From Nemertoderma westbladi (lineage: Eukaryota; Xenacoelomorpha; Nemertodermatida; Nemertodermatidae): a stretch of DNA of 62,589 nt. The stretch spans positions 1 to 62,589 of the forward strand of contig JAUCBJ010001622.1 in NCBI GenBank assembly GCA_032718475.1, given 5' to 3'. Both the position numbers and the translations under genes were made by a program. This document shows, piece after piece, positions 1 through 11,600 of this stretch. The notes below the pieces were generated by a model. The model did no database searches. It had not been told where the DNA came from and was given only the letters and a program-made list of their open reading frames with translations. The stretch's first letter is position 1, and each line of letters opens with the position of its first letter.

Positions 1-312
1 AATAACTAAAATATATTTACGATTCCGAAGTAATTTGAAACTTCTAAGTAATTCTTTATAAACCGCTTTTGACTTAGTTACGCTTGTATTTTAACATTTA
101 GCACCAAAGAAATACATATTATTAAACAATAACTCGGAACGCCTTGGCATATACCGAAATTCCCTTAATTACTGCCAATAGTAGCAAGTATAAATCCTAT
201 AAAAGTAACTGTTCTATATAATACAGGAAGTAAGTAACAATTCTATAAGTACGAATATAAATAAATGCTTACGAGGGAACATCAAGACTATTGTTTCCAT
301 TCAATCATTCCA

Positions 313-336
313 ATGCACAATGGCGACCAACTATAG
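313..336 (+). promoter_or_regulatory. Overlapping 8-codon upstream ORF before copy 1
   Basis: ATG at 313 opens a frame of seven sense codons ending with TAG at 334-336. It overlaps the main start (320) in another frame. The same arrangement occurs at 3859-3882 in the second gene. It could modulate initiation; no direct evidence. Confidence 0.4.
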
Positions 337-763
337 GAAAACCGCTGCAACAACTGAGGCCACAGAACAGAAACCAGTAATTAAAGATCGTTTTACTTGG
401 AACACTGGTGCTATTGCTAGAGGATGGAATATTGGACGTGTTGGTTATGGAAACAAAGCGAGATTCTTCCGTGATTGTATGTTCAACAAAAGTTTCCACG
501 CTCAAAACCGGAGTATGGGAGTTCTCTTTGTGGTACTCTTTGGATCGGTATCCTGGACTACGTGGTTTACGCTGCGCGTTGCTATGCGACACCCGGATGT
601 TCACATAGATAAACGCCGTCGGTTCCCATGGGACGATTGGAGGCAAGGCGATCAGTACCATCTCCTATTGAACGACGGGACCAGTCTGAAAATAAACGCC
701 ACCAAAGAAGCCAAGGAAAAGGGCGAAATATTTACATCCGAAGAATTGTTTCCGAAGTATTGA
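320..763 (+). CDS. Small single-pass membrane protein, copy 1 (147 aa, intronless)
   Basis: A complete 147-codon ORF starts at ATG 320 in a good context (cacaATGG) and ends with TGA at 761-763. Residues 1-65 are hydrophilic and basic (RKTAATTEATEQ, then GWNIGRVGYG). One hydrophobic segment follows (about residues 66-85, MGVLFVVLFGSVSWTTWF). The C-terminal domain is charged, with a basic/aromatic motif (RRRFPWDDW) and ends EELFPKY. The tail pattern of basic residues, FPW, an acidic residue and a Leu/His-rich stretch loosely recalls mitochondrial inner-membrane subunits such as COX6A, but I cannot assign a family. No intron is visible. A near-identical copy lies 3.5 kb downstream on the same strand. 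An upstream ATG at 313 opens an 8-codon reading frame that overlaps the start and is kept in the second copy. The ORF is real by conservation; the function is unknown. Confidence 0.8.
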   Translation: MATNYRKTAATTEATEQKPVIKDRFTWNTGAIARGWNIGRVGYGNKARFFRDCMFNKSFHAQNRSMGVLFVVLFGSVSWTTWFTLRVAMRHPDVHIDKRRRFPWDDWRQGDQYHLLLNDGTSLKINATKEAKEKGEIFTSEELFPKY

Positions 764-1600
764 GAATGAGAACTACAGACGATTGGCTGAATATAACCAA
801 TATTTGGATTCATTGTTGAGCTGAAACTTATTCACACATTCAACGGACGATGTTATCATTAATAACAATAATTAATTAACAAATAGCAATTATGCAGTAT
901 TTTGTGTTTTACAAAGTAGGCCCTTTATACATGTATGTTTGTATTGTATGTTTTTATTCATTATGATTATTTTTTCGAATATTTTGAAATTGTAAATTGA
1001 GGTTCTCGCGATGTCAGCATTCAATTTCACTTTCAGTACCGGTATTATATATTTATATTTATTTATATATATTTACCTGTTTCAGTTGGGGGGGGGGGGG
1101 GGGGGGGGGGGGGTGGTCTGGACAAACAGAACCAATGGTTTCTGTGGATTTGGGTTTTGGGAATATTATATAATTTGGTGGTAAGGATTTTGAGATTTTG
1201 GATATCCCTGGATTTATGATTAACTTGCATTGTCATCGGACCATGCCCTCATTGTTTAGAGAAAGCTAATCTGAAATTGTTATGAACATCGGGAAGGGCG
1301 ATAGAAAATATAACGATATTTGTTATCACCTTGTCCCGATTTATGAGGTATTATATAGTATATAGTATATATTGTCCTCGAAAATTAGTAAGTTGAAGGT
1401 GACTTTCCACATCAATCTTAAAAAGGTGTGCTAACTTTGCATTTGGCACGTTGTAGGCCGCGGTGGGAGGTATGGGGTCTAAGCCCCGCGGAATGAACTA
1501 AAGGGTAAAGGAACGAACTAAATGACGGCCAGTCATATTGTGGTTCTCTAACAGCTTTTTTCCTTTGTTTGTTATCCAATTATATTTTAATTACAGCTTG
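764..1600. other. Intergenic, AT-rich, with a 26-base poly-G run
   Basis: No coding sequence is supported. An uninterrupted run of 26 G lies at 1088-1113. The remainder is AT-rich unique-looking sequence with TATATA tracts near 1046-1075 and 1350-1370. Confidence 0.6.
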
Positions 1601-1622
1601 CTGGTGATGAAATAATGTTTTT

Positions 1623-1865
1623 TTAGTATCAAAAAAGCAAACAGTCGGCCGAAGCCGGAGGCGACCCGAAGGCTCCTCTTTCGATAGCTGCTACCCGAGG
1701 GTAGGGGTGGGCGCTACTCCTATCCCAAGATTTGCTCCCAGTTATTTAACTGGTACTCATTTCAACGACCCCAGTGGATGAAAGGCTGAGTGGACCTTGG
1801 CGGGGCTGAACCTACAACCAATAGATTGCAGGCCCGGCGTTCAACCAACTGAGCTACCCCGCCTT
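1623..1865 (-). mobile_element. tRNA-derived SINE (full length)
   Basis: Read on the minus strand, the element starts with a tRNA-like head (1865 down to about 1797). It has an A-box TAGCTCAGTTGG, a weaker B-box-like GGTTCAGCCCC and a closing 7-bp acceptor-like pairing GGCGGGG/CCCCGCC. A body of about 130 bp follows and ends in a short T run near 1625. The same body recurs essentially identically at 32270-32404. The head resembles a Cys-type tRNA (TGCA in the loop), but its anticodon and T stems do not pair well. It is therefore a SINE rather than a working tRNA gene. Confidence 0.75.
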
Positions 1866-2236
1866 TCTTACTACCCTTTGCTAGTCTTGCTACCCTTTGT
1901 TTTTTAATATAATGGTGTGAAATTTTCATTATAGAATGATTGGACCGAGAGGAACCACTACATAATTCTATCTATCATCTATATGCTATCTAATATTAAT
2001 GTGTATAGGCACATCTGATACCGGTACCACCTTGTAAGTGCATTAATGAGCCAGAAACTGAAAGTTTTTCCCCAAGACCAGTTTTTTAGGGCAGCCTAAA
2101 AGGATCACTGGCATGTTATTGAATTGTGAAAAAGCAACAAAAAATATTAGCGGGCTTTTTGTATTGTACATAAGGAATTCTTCAGCTAAATACAAAATAA
2201 GTCCTCCAAAAAGTGGACCTTGACCAAGCTTCGGTT

Positions 2237-2259
2237 GGGGGGGTGGGGGGGGGGGGGGG
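2237..2259. repeat. Poly-G tract, interrupted once
   Basis: Seven G, one T, then 15 G. It belongs to the set of long G or C homopolymers scattered through the window. Confidence 0.8.
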
Positions 2260-2512
2260 TAGATTCCCCCTAAACCGCCCCTCGATTGCGCCCTTGCTGG
2301 GATGTAATTTATATAAATGGCAGGAACTGGCGTATTACACTGTATGACATATCCCACTAATCTTCTTATCATGTATATCTTGTTATGCGGTGAGATACAA
2401 CATTTAGGTACCTGATAGACGTCAAACATGGCGTGATCATCACCAGTTTTAATGAAGGCTATAAGTGGTCTTCCCGCCGGGCGCCTAATTGTTTTATAAA
2501 CAAAACCGGAGG

Positions 2513-2572
2513 CGAAGACCCTTTTATAGGGAAGACCCTTTTATAGGGAAGACCCTTTTATAGGGAAGACCC
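2513..2572. repeat. Short tandem repeat, 17-bp unit, about 3.5 copies
   Basis: Consecutive copies of GAAGACCCTTTTATAGG are visible by eye, the last one diverging after GAAGACCC. Confidence 0.8.
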
Positions 2573-2579
2573 TTCCACG

Positions 2580-3530
2580 ATATTTATAAGAAATTAGAAT
2601 AAGTTCGATTCTCTCGCGGTGTCTTGGGCCAAGTCATTACATTAACATGTAAACGATTAACTTAAAAGAAGTGAATAAACGTTAAAACTTGAATTCATTT
2701 GTTGTGTTTACAACGTAATTTTAATAGTTCATAAATTTTTCATTGACTTCTTCAAGACCTTCGGCTCTGTGTCAAAACCACGCATGTTCAAAATACTTCA
2801 AGCCTACAGTTTAGGTGATTACTGGTGAAGTCATTGATAAGCCTACAATCATATAAATTTATGAAGAATACAAATATCTACTTCAGATGGAGACACATGA
2901 AGTTCTATGAGGTGGAGTTCAGGGGGTCACATTAGCTCCATTTATCTCTAATCGAGTTGGGCTATGTTATACTGACTACTTAGATATCAATAATTTAGAA
3001 AGTATTGAAATTTACCCTTAATCTGGTAGCAGAGGCCATGGAACACCGCACCATGGCCTACTACCGCACCGTACGGAATTTGAACAATGAAGAAAATTAA
3101 ATCCAATGAGTCCCCAAAAACGTTAAAAGTTAAATCTCACTAATTTGGAATTCTACCAATCCCAGCCCCCCCTCCACCCTCAATCACTATAAGGCTCTAA
3201 TAGCGCAAATAGATCCTGTTTATATCTGCCGCAGTATATCTATCATACAAAATAACTAATAATTTCTAATAATTAAAATCTTAATTAAGATAAATTGGAA
3301 ACTCGCATTCCTTGCGGGTCTGTGAGGTGCAAATAATTTCGTGATAATTGAAGTACCACTGCTCAGTTATAAAGTCATCCTTCGATTTAAATTCACTCAG
3401 TTATTAAATTATTTATTCAAATATATCTTATAATTTATCCCAGTAAATCTTGATTGAAATATATTTATTCAAGTTCTAAAATTGATTCTAAATCAAGTAT
3501 TAAATTCACTCGGTATATATTCTGTTATAT
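2580..3530. other. Intergenic sequence with no recognised gene
   Basis: I see no coding sense here. It is AT-rich and contains C-rich stretches such as 3167-3180. It may include degenerate repeat sequence. Confidence 0.5.
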
Positions 3531-3657
3531 GGGGAGGGGGGGGGGGGGGGGGGATACTTTCAACGCAATCAGAATTCATTCCTCTCCATTGGAAAGTCGG
3601 CGCAAATAACAGCTGAAGGAATAAAGCAACAATAACAAATTCCGGACTACGAGACGA

Positions 3658-3772
3658 GGAGGTAGGTGAAACTATGTCTGTTTTAAATTTCGTGCAATCT
3701 AATTAAGATTTGTATACAAATTTGATAGGGGATGTGTTTTAATTACGACTCTATAATATATTCCAGGGCGTA
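3658..3772 (+). mobile_element. Fragment of palindromic MITE family (right end)
   Basis: The sequence GGTAGGTGAAACTATGTCTG through the ATATTCCAG end parallels the right ends of the elements at 9604-10467 and 26188-27095. An 18-G run lies just before it at 3536-3553. Only this end is present. Confidence 0.6.
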
Positions 3773-3865
3773 GTAATTACCGAAAATGCAATTACTGCTA
3801 TCCATAGAGGCAAGTAACTATTCTAGAAGTTTATTTATTTAGCCATTCAATTATTTCAATGCACG

Positions 3866-4312
3866 ATGGCGGCCAACTATAGGAAAACCGCTGCAACAAC
3901 TGAGGCCACAGAACAGAAACCAGTAATTAAAGATCGTTTTACTTGGAACACTGGTGCTATTGCTAGAGGATGGAATATTGGACGTGTTGGTTATGGAAAG
4001 AAAGCGAGATTCTTCCGTGATTGTATGTTCAACAAAAGTTTCCACGCTCAAAACCCGAGTATGGGGGTTATCTTTGTGGTACTCTTAGGATCGGTATCCT
4101 GGACTACGTGGTTTACGCTGCGCGTTGCTATGCGACACCCGGATATCCAAATAGATAAGAAACGCCGTCGGTTTCCATGGGACGATTGGAAGCAAGGCGA
4201 TCAGTACCATCTCCTATTGAACGACGGGACCGGTCTGAAACGCAACGCCACAAAAGAAGCCAAGGAAAAGGGAGAAATCTTTACATCCGAAGAATTGTTT
4301 CCGAAGTATTGA
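3866..4312 (+). CDS. Small single-pass membrane protein, copy 2 (148 aa, intronless)
   Basis: A complete 148-codon ORF is about 92% identical in protein to the 320-763 gene. It shares the single transmembrane segment, the FPWDDW motif and the EELFPKY C-terminus. One extra Lys lies in the basic stretch before FPWDDW. Most differences are conservative (N/K, R/K, V/I, F/L), which suggests both copies have been under constraint. Homology extends upstream through the start region (CCATTCAAT and the short overlapping upstream ORF at 3859-3882) and more weakly beyond it. It stops almost immediately after the stop codon. This fits tandem duplication of an already intronless gene. The neighbour immediately 5' is a transposon end (3658-3772). 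The function is not recognised; a nuclear-encoded mitochondrial membrane protein is possible. Confidence 0.8.
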   Translation: MAANYRKTAATTEATEQKPVIKDRFTWNTGAIARGWNIGRVGYGKKARFFRDCMFNKSFHAQNPSMGVIFVVLLGSVSWTTWFTLRVAMRHPDIQIDKKRRRFPWDDWKQGDQYHLLLNDGTGLKRNATKEAKEKGEIFTSEELFPKY

Positions 4313-4316
4313 CAAC

Positions 4317-7069
4317 TTCTACTCGTAATGGTTGATGCAAGATGCATCTGCGAATGGTATCATAGTAGCATTGTTTCATCATGGTCCATTTTTTTAACAT
4401 TTTCCATATGGTTTTCTTGTTCGGAATATTTTAGAATAGTCTTCTAACCATTGCTAGCTATTGTTTTTAGGGTAACTAGTATTTTTCAGTATTTTACAAT
4501 AACATAACATGATATCAAGTGAATAATTATTTAAATTAAACAAATTTAAATTCAAACTTGCCCTAGCTATAAACATGAAGAGCAATAGTATTTCTGAACA
4601 ATAATTAACCTTTTATATCATTCATAAATTTTTAAAAATATGTACAAGAAAAATAACTAGCCTACCGCGGTAGACTAATGCCTCACACCCTGTAATCGAT
4701 TTTTCGCGACTTCGTAGGTAATACTACAAAGAATACGCTCCCTCGTGATTCTAATTTTAAATGCCATAATTATTCACATGCCTTCGCCATCCAATATACA
4801 ACGGCCTTCCCTAATCAGTCACTTCAATCATTATAAACCCTCCAGTTAGCTATACTACAGTATAACATCACCCGGCATCCCTGCTAACTACCATCACCCA
4901 ATGGGAGAGCCTCACCTAATCAGTGTACCCTCCTTTCATATTGCTTTAGTCCTGTCCCAGTTTAACCAGGGAATATTATTGTACCCAATAAACAGACAAA
5001 GTTGCAGTTATTGGTCAGTTGACAGTCAATATCAATTATGATTTACATACATCGGGTCAACTTCATATTGACCCCGAATACCGGGTTTATAAGGGCCAGT
5101 ACTTCACGAATTTAACAGTCAGTAACATCCGGCCTTGTAGATTGCAGCCCTTGGCTCTGCTTATCGGCAATCGGACTGCACTATTCCTATTCCCACTTTG
5201 CCTCTCCTGGCAATAGTGGGGTATAGGAGTGAGGGGGTACGCAGCAAACTTCGTCTGCGAGAAAGATCGGCCGACGTCCAATCTTCGCTCTCAAACTGAG
5301 CAACTATCGCCCGGCGGAAACCTTCGCCCGCAGGCAATATTCGCCACGAGCAACCTTCGCCCAATAAACAATTATTGTTTTGGTTAGAAAAATCCGTCTT
5401 TGTAACCTGATCCTTCCCTTAACTAGTAACACCATCGTTTATTGTTTAGGTAAGAAGATTCCGTCTCTGTAACCTGCTCCTTTCCCTTAATTTGTTACTA
5501 AAATGGTTACTAACACAAATCTTATTGGGCGAAGGTTGCTCGTGGGCGAAGATTGCACCCAACCAAGTGTGGGTAGGTTCCCGCAGAGAACAGAGTTTTG
5601 GCCAACCAGCCCTGCAGTGCTTGCGCACTCTGCCCGCTGGCTTCTCAGTTCGACCCAGGACCGACTGCGTAGCCGTGAGGATAAAGTAGCAGCTAACTAA
5701 CTACTGCGTCCAATCGGTCCCACCCCCGTTTGGACACAGACGGTAACCTGGTGTTCTGCACTATTGCCAAGTTCCAATACCGTGAAGCCGCCCGCACCAA
5801 GTTTATTACGACTTTGAATAAGACTCTTTTCGACCGACTTTATAAAAACATACTATTTTTAGATTGTTTTATATATATTTTTCAGAGTATTTTAGCATAA
5901 GAAACGACTAAAATATTGTTTTTCTGTATTTTTTTGGTTACAGTTTTTGGATTGTATTATTTTTCGAGGCTATACTGTGGATCCTAACGGACCCAAAGCA
6001 CCCCTCACCCGGTTTCTCTTTTTCCCTCTTCCTAGAGGTTTTTCTATGGTGTTACATAGCGTACACTATTTTTATACTGAAGCAAACATTAATAACATCT
6101 GGGAAATAGAAATCACTGTACTATGTTTTAGTACTGTTTTGTTCTAGTTTGGTTGTTTGTGCTAGTTCTGTTTTAGTACTGTCTATGAAGGGTTGTAAAT
6201 AACAAGTCGTTGAAGGACCGTGTACTAATGCGAGCTATTTTCAGGTCAGTCTTGATACCGAGAAACCAAAACAGTAAACGAGTGTGTTAACACGAGGAAT
6301 TATTTTGGAGACAAAAAAAAAGCTGTAAAGAGCTTTATCGTGCTGAAGGCACGAGAAATCCTTTACACACCCTCTTCCGGCAGCCCATGCAGTAGGCTGG
6401 CTATCGATTCATTCAACTCATTAGTGCCCTCCTACCCATTATCTCGGATTTCTAGTTCCCTAGCATTGAAGAAGGAGGAACGCGATTCTCCTCTAATACA
6501 ACTTAATGATGCTAATGGTACTCATTCCTAATACTAATACTAATTAATTAAATTTATCTACTATTGAATGAATGTAGTATATGAATATATACATTGAATA
6601 TATTATATAAAACCGCATACCCACCAAACAATTTGGGTTTATTTATTACTGAACTCATCATAAGATAGATTAATATCGATTAACAAATAATAATAAACAT
6701 TCACTACTAGTATTTTGTATTTTACATTATTTATAAATATTATTTCGATGAGTATTTCGAACGTTTAAAAGTTGCTCTCCTTAAATTAAAAACAACCATC
6801 CATGTCACACGTAATGTCTGCACTCCGTTTCCTTTTCCGTGTTTTTAATAATTATTGTTTAGTTTCCGCGAGGAGGGGAGGGTGGTGGATTTGGGATGGG
6901 TTTATGGTTGTAACAGTTAACGATATGTAATAATGTTTCCATAAAATGTGGTTCGGTGTCAATTCTTCCCCTGTAGTCCGACTTTTTGCACAATCCCTAG
7001 GCAATTGGACGAAGAAAACTTTACTTATCAGGCCCTACTTAATTTAACATGTTATAACCTAAAACGAAA
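4317..7069. other. Gene-poor interval with dispersed repeats
   Basis: No gene is supported. Around 5340-5500 two near-copies of a block occur, each containing a CAATTATTG/TTTATTGTTT core and ending in GTAACCTG-TCCTT-type sequence. A third relative lies at 24310-24385. GC-richer sequence at 5220-5800 (repeated TTCGCCC words) carries several short open frames without recognisable products. I searched this interval for the missing 5' MACPF exons, in particular a GTH-type motif, and did not find them. Confidence 0.5.
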
Positions 7070-7935
7070 GATATAATACTCTATACACGAACCTGGACTG
7101 AACTAATCCGAACTGGATCGAAAGTGTGACGAACTGGACCGCCAAATGAAATATAATCTAAAAACAACCATCCATGCCGACAAGTGAAAATAAACATTAA
7201 AATTAATATGGTCGCTTCGAACATTGTAAATTTAGTTGCGTTTAAGATATCGATAAATTAATATTACTTTCATCTAACACAGCTGCTGCACTGCTTTTTA
7301 CCAGTATACATGTCGCAAGTCTGCATTGTGTATAATATTTTTCAGTATTTTGTGCACCGGTCTGCCGGTAGTACAAAACTGTACATGTGTACAATACAAT
7401 ACCTACAATACTGCAATATACTGATATACGTACATAAAGGGTAGCCTACTCGTTAGACACATACCGACAAATTATAACATTATTATATAAGGTATGCAGG
7501 CAGGTAGGCCTACTTAGGTATGACTGCACTATTAAGCCCCGTTCCGGTATCTTTTTATTAAATAACATTTCTCAATTTTGTGTTATAAGCTAGGCCTATA
7601 CTACCGTCTATAATTGCTGCAACTAAAGGTATAAACACAACTACCGGTAAGCAAAATACGGCAATCTATAATCCTATATACCTGCTACCGGTAGGCCTAT
7701 TAATTGGTAAAAGCAGTACAGCAGTGTTTTATGTGAAGTAAGCAATCTTAATTTAGCGACATCTTATAAGCAACTAAATTGACAATGTATGAAAAGACCA
7801 AATATAATTCAATATTAATTTTCACCTGTCTGCATGGATGGTTGTTTTTAGATTATCGTTCATTTGGTGGTCCACTTCGGTCCAGTTCGCCGCGCTTTCG
7901 ATCCAGTTCGGTACACATTCGTGTAGAGTACTATC
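7070..7935. mobile_element. Inverted-repeat element (MITE-like)
   Basis: About 110 bp at 7077-7190 recurs in reverse complement at 7805-7930. Shared words include AACTGGATCGAAAG and TAATCTAAAAACAACCATCC. The arms flank about 620 bp with no coding capacity. Another AAAAACAACCATCCATG copy lies near 6792. Exact termini and a target duplication could not be fixed. Confidence 0.55.
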
Positions 7936-8577
7936 CAAACGAAAGGATGTTTGACACACCGAACCCAATGAAGATGGGCCATGTGAAGTATACCAGACTT
8001 TCTGCCGTTATATTTCACTTTGCAGTTATCCCCATTTGAAGAATACCAGGTTTTTTTTACCAGAAACACAGGTTACAGAAGGGCTGAATCTAACCAAAAC
8101 AATAAACGAATTAGTATACTCTATGTACAGGTTGTAAGACAAAAATAAGCGCTATAAAACACTTAATAAAGATAAATTTAAAAAAAATAAAAAATCTTCA
8201 TATATAAAATTACAATAAAAAGTCGAGCGAAAAGTGAAATCCTGCAATTCTTCACATTGGCGTGAAGATGTATGACCAATAATATTGGTCATTTAACCAT
8301 TGGCAAGTGAATAGTATTTTGTATTTATGCTGCTGGGTACATAACATTATTGCACTTAATAGGGTAAAATAAAATTCGAGTTCAAGTCTATCTGTCAAGG
8401 CTGATGGAATAATGTTTGTAACCATGGCCTACTATAATGTATGGTATTAGGTCATTATTGTCATTATATACTGTAGTACGTCATGTTTTAACGAAGCTCT
8501 CATTGCCAATTTCGTTTTGATTTGATTAAAATACATCGTGTTAAACGAGGTGACTGAATCTCGTCCGTTTCTTTCAG

Positions 8578-8698
8578 GCTGCAGCGAGTATCTGGGGTGC
8601 ATCTTGGGAAGTTAATATGGAGTTCGGTCTGGCAATGGATAGTTCTCAGAAAGAACGAGTTAGAAACGTAAAGCGAGATCGCACCGAATTCTATATAG
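8578..8698 (+). CDS. MACPF gene exon 1 of visible set
   Basis: The acceptor is CTTTCAG and the donor is AG/GTTGG; 121 nt entering in phase 0 and leaving in phase 1. It encodes AAASIWGASWEVN and then an acidic/basic stretch ending TEFYI. Joined to the next exon this gives the EFYIGGAPP motif expected near the end of a MACPF domain. Confidence 0.65.
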
Positions 8699-11600
8699 GT
8701 TGGTTTAATTGGGATAATACAGTGCCTTCTAGATGGGATACCATCCAATTTTTAAACATAGTTTTTGCCTGTTTTTACTCTAATTTGTTATTCTAGAAAA
8801 TAATCGACGCTTATTAAAAAACAAAAAAGTTCTCGAACAAATATATTTTGTTCTGGACTTTTTGAATTTTTAAAAAATGTAATATGTATTTAATTGTTTG
8901 TTTAAGGTAATGCGATTTAATAAACCGGTTAATTTTTTTGGTATATTTCAGTACAGCGGTATGTCTACATCTTTCCAATTAGTTCAATCAAGTCTAGAAA
9001 TTAGTTTCTTTATTAAGCAGACGTCATCTCTACTCTCTTACGTGGTTTGATAACATCTTCTTAATTGTTCCACCGTATGTTACCATTAGCAGTACCAGAT
9101 GCTTTGCCTCCCTCCATAAGACAGTTCTATCCGTTGTGTGTTTGCTCCGGTTACTTTATAACTAAAGCTTTTTAATTAAAAATAGCATCGAAAATATGTA
9201 GTTTCGTAATTTATTAAATTGTCTTCTAGAATATGAAATATTATGTTCTAGAATATTTTTATAATGTAATAATGTTTGAAGATGATGTTCTATAACATTA
9301 ATAAACATCAGAAACGTGGAAAAATAGCATAATATACCAAGGGGGGGGGGGGGGGGGGGGGGGGGGTGATTTAGTAAAGTGGGTCGAAACTTAACGTTTG
9401 ACATTTTAAGCCGAATAATTATTTTGCTTGAAATTTATGGCAATGGCGACCAAAACCGATTACATATCTACTCGTTAGGTGGAGCTCCTCCAATCGGGGA
9501 TAGTGAACCGGAAGGACCTGGAACCGATCCCGAACCAACAGAAGCCCCAACAACTGCACGAGGATTACTTGGAAAAGGGTGAGCACTATAGCAACTATAT
9601 TACCCCGTGTCCCAGAATATAGTGGCGTAATTCAGTGACACCCACAAATTTTCTACAAATCTTAATGAGATTGCATGAAATCAGAAATATAAGATTCACC
9701 TCCCGACCACTAACTGGGTAAGCCAGAATTTTTATTTTTGCTTTCAATCTTTAGCTAACAGGATTTAAAATCAGTGACTCAGGCAATATAGCACCAGTCC
9801 CACGCAGTAATACTTCTACCTTATAGTTGTTTGTTGGTACCAATGGAAAGCTGGCCATGCAAGGATTCCAAATATGTAACACAATTTGAATTTTGTTGAA
9901 AAATAGCTGAGATATGAGCGTTCAAATGTTGCATGGTTATGCACCTGCGCGAGGCTATTTTATTATATTCTGGAACATTTTTTAAATGTATGAATAGCTA
10001 CGTAATAGTATGATTAAAGATGTAATGCGTTGTTACCCAGCTACGTATTTGGATAAACAAAATATTCCAGATTATGATGAATTTATTAAATAGAATAAAA
10101 TAGCCTAGGACAGATGCAAAACAATGCAACATTTGAACGCTCATATCTCAGTTATCTTTCAACGAAATTCAGATTATGTTACATATTTGGAATCCTTGCA
10201 TGGCCAGCTTTCCATTGGTACCAACAAACAGCTATAAGGTAGAAGAATAACTGCGGTGTAACTGGTGTAATATCGCTGGAGACACTTTTTTTTAAAAGCT
10301 TGTAGCTAAAGATTGAAAGCAAAAATAAAAATTCTGGCTCACCCAGTCAGTGGTCGGGAGGTGAAACTATCTCTGTTTCAAATTTCATGCAATCTCATTC
10401 AGATTTGTAGAAAAATTAGGGGGGGGGGGGGGGCGTGTCATTACGACACTATATTCTGGGACATGGTGTTTGTGTATAGTGTTTTAGTATTAAATCAGTA
10501 AATTAATTTATTATGTGTAAGATTTATTCCGTATGTCCAACATGTCTCCTGTTCTTGTTGATGAATTTAGAATTCAGTGTGGCATTCTGTGTACATGTAC
10601 ATACTTTGGAATGCCTTAACGGTACTACATTTACATTAACAGCAGCAAGAGATCGTCCCGCTCTATCGAATCGGGCGACACGAAATTGCTGCGAATTTGG
10701 GCGCAGTCAGCCAAGGATAACCCAGTCCCCATTGGATACTCCTTAGAGACAATAGATATTCTATTCCACAACAGGTACTTCAATGAAGAAATGGAAGGTT
10801 CGTTTATAGTTTGCGGTTACTCTGACTCTAAGGTTACTCTAAGGTCATTCTAACTAAGTTAAAGTTATGTGCTAAAGTTCGGTGCTCAAATATATATAAT
10901 CCTTTGTTTGTTTGAATAAAATCATTATAAAGTATATTAGATTTAATACAGGTTGCACCAGCAGTAAGTGTGGTCTAAGTGTTGCTCTTTTTATTATAAG
11001 ACGACTTAGATTGTATATTTTGTTAATTAGTAATATAATAAGACATTAACAACTATCCATTTATTTTGAATTGATTTAGGAATTGATATGAAACGGAAGT
11101 GTATGAGGAACGCCCTTGTTAACTATTGCTCCACGGTAAACGGTGCCGATTGTACGAGTTCGGATAACGACGAAAAGGCACCGCGAAGCGCCTTGCGATA
11201 CGGCGACTTCGTTAACATCGAATCGAAGAAGTTAAATACAAAACTAATGATATCCCCAGATAACGTCCTGGTTGAAGGAGCGGCTTGTAAACCATTTAGT
11301 ACAGGTAGGAGGGTGGCAAACCATTTAGTACAGGTAGGAGGGTGGCAAACCATTTAGTACAGGTAGGAGGGTGGCAAACCATTTAGTATAGGGAGGAGGG
11401 TGGCAAACCATTTAGTTTAGGTAGAGGGTGGCAAACCATTTAGTATAGGGAGGAGGGTGGCAAACCATTTAGTATAAGTAGGAGGGTGGCAAACCATTTA
11501 GTATAGGGAGGAGGGTGGCAAACCGTTTAGTATAGGTAGGAGGGTGGCAAACCATTTAGTATAAGTAGGAGGGTGGCAAACCATTTAGTATAGGGAGGAG

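Noticed and set aside
1797-1863. Functional tRNA (Cys-like) on the minus strand
   Set aside because: The acceptor stem and A-box are good, but the anticodon and T stems do not pair and a SINE body follows, so it is a SINE head.
6340-6531. Upstream MACPF exon
   Set aside because: An open frame with a possible acceptor, but no clear donor and no MACPF-like residues.
8951-9050. Exon after TATATTTCAG at 8951
   Set aside because: In the required phase it hits a stop after about 15 codons, whereas direct joining of 8698 to 9479 gives the expected EFYIGGAPP motif.
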